A stretch of 64,000 nt of DNA. Origin: Poriferisodalis sp026713105 (lineage in GTDB: Bacteria; Actinomycetota; Acidimicrobiia; Acidimicrobiales; Poriferisodalaceae). A model generated the notes under the pieces. It made no database searches. It had not been told where the DNA came from and saw nothing but the letters and a program-made list of their open reading frames with translations. The first letter of the stretch is position 1. Each line of letters begins with the position of its first letter. This document shows positions 63,974-64,000 of this stretch, piece after piece. Made by a program: the position numbers and the translations under genes. The DNA lies in the NCBI GenBank assembly GCA_965115995.1, contig OZ220472.1:62001-126000 (forward strand), read 5' to 3'.

Positions 63974-64000
63974 ACCGCGGCACCGTGCTGGCCGAAGGGG

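Overview
The window is a high-GC (clearly above 60 percent by eye), densely packed bacterial chromosome segment with short intergenic gaps and frequent GTG starts. Several promoters would give leaderless or nearly leaderless mRNAs. Gene content points to an uncultured actinobacterium. A class Acidimicrobiia marine or host-associated lineage is my best guess, from the F420-type deazaflavin oxidoreductase, MSMEG_1061-type PPOX protein, paired citrate synthases, MalEFG-like sugar porter, many SDR/acyl-CoA genes, phytanoyl-CoA dioxygenase and SoxBDAG. This placement is inference; there is no rRNA or marker gene here.

Layout. Bases 1-2700: the right end of a Qat (QatABCD) anti-phage operon (qatB 5'-partial, qatC, qatD); qatA should lie just outside. 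2700-13240: an accessory stretch with two PIN toxin modules, an MNT/HEPN module, an orphan antitoxin, the wreck of a DUF1778-GNAT module, small P-loop kinases, and a divergent pair of citrate synthases around a well-formed promoter/operator. 13240-32400: mostly housekeeping or catabolic genes (DUF983, lipoproteins, inositol monophosphatase, amidase, SDRs, acyl-CoA dehydrogenase, a Fic protein) ending in a ferric-iron ABC permease and binding protein with an iron-box-like operator. 32400-32800: a tRNA-like pseudogene beside a perfect 12-bp hairpin. 32800-48000: SDR, crotonase, GlpD, aldolase, and an alpha-glucoside uptake and hydrolysis locus (ATPase, Gfo/Idh, aldo/keto reductase, MalG, MalF, binding protein, GH13). 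48000-53100: PEBP protein, a 581-residue protein I do not recognise, a 109-bp terminal-inverted-repeat element, an AhpD-like gene interrupted by an in-frame TGA that is best read as a selenoprotein, and a DyP peroxidase. 53100-61500: crotonase, phytanoyl-CoA dioxygenase, LysR and the heterotetrameric sarcosine oxidase operon soxBDAG, whose soxD-soxA junction has been tandemly duplicated into two tiny coupled reading frames. 61500-64000: small accessory genes.

The strongest unexpected signal is the selenoprotein at 50778-51893. It has a CxxUxxxH active site, with UGA at 51180-51182, and a 7-bp stem capped by a GGUCU loop 24 nt downstream of the UGA. The sox junction mini-ORFs, the unrecognised 581-residue protein and the tRNA-like pseudogene are the next most interesting. 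All calls come from reading the sequence; no database search was run.
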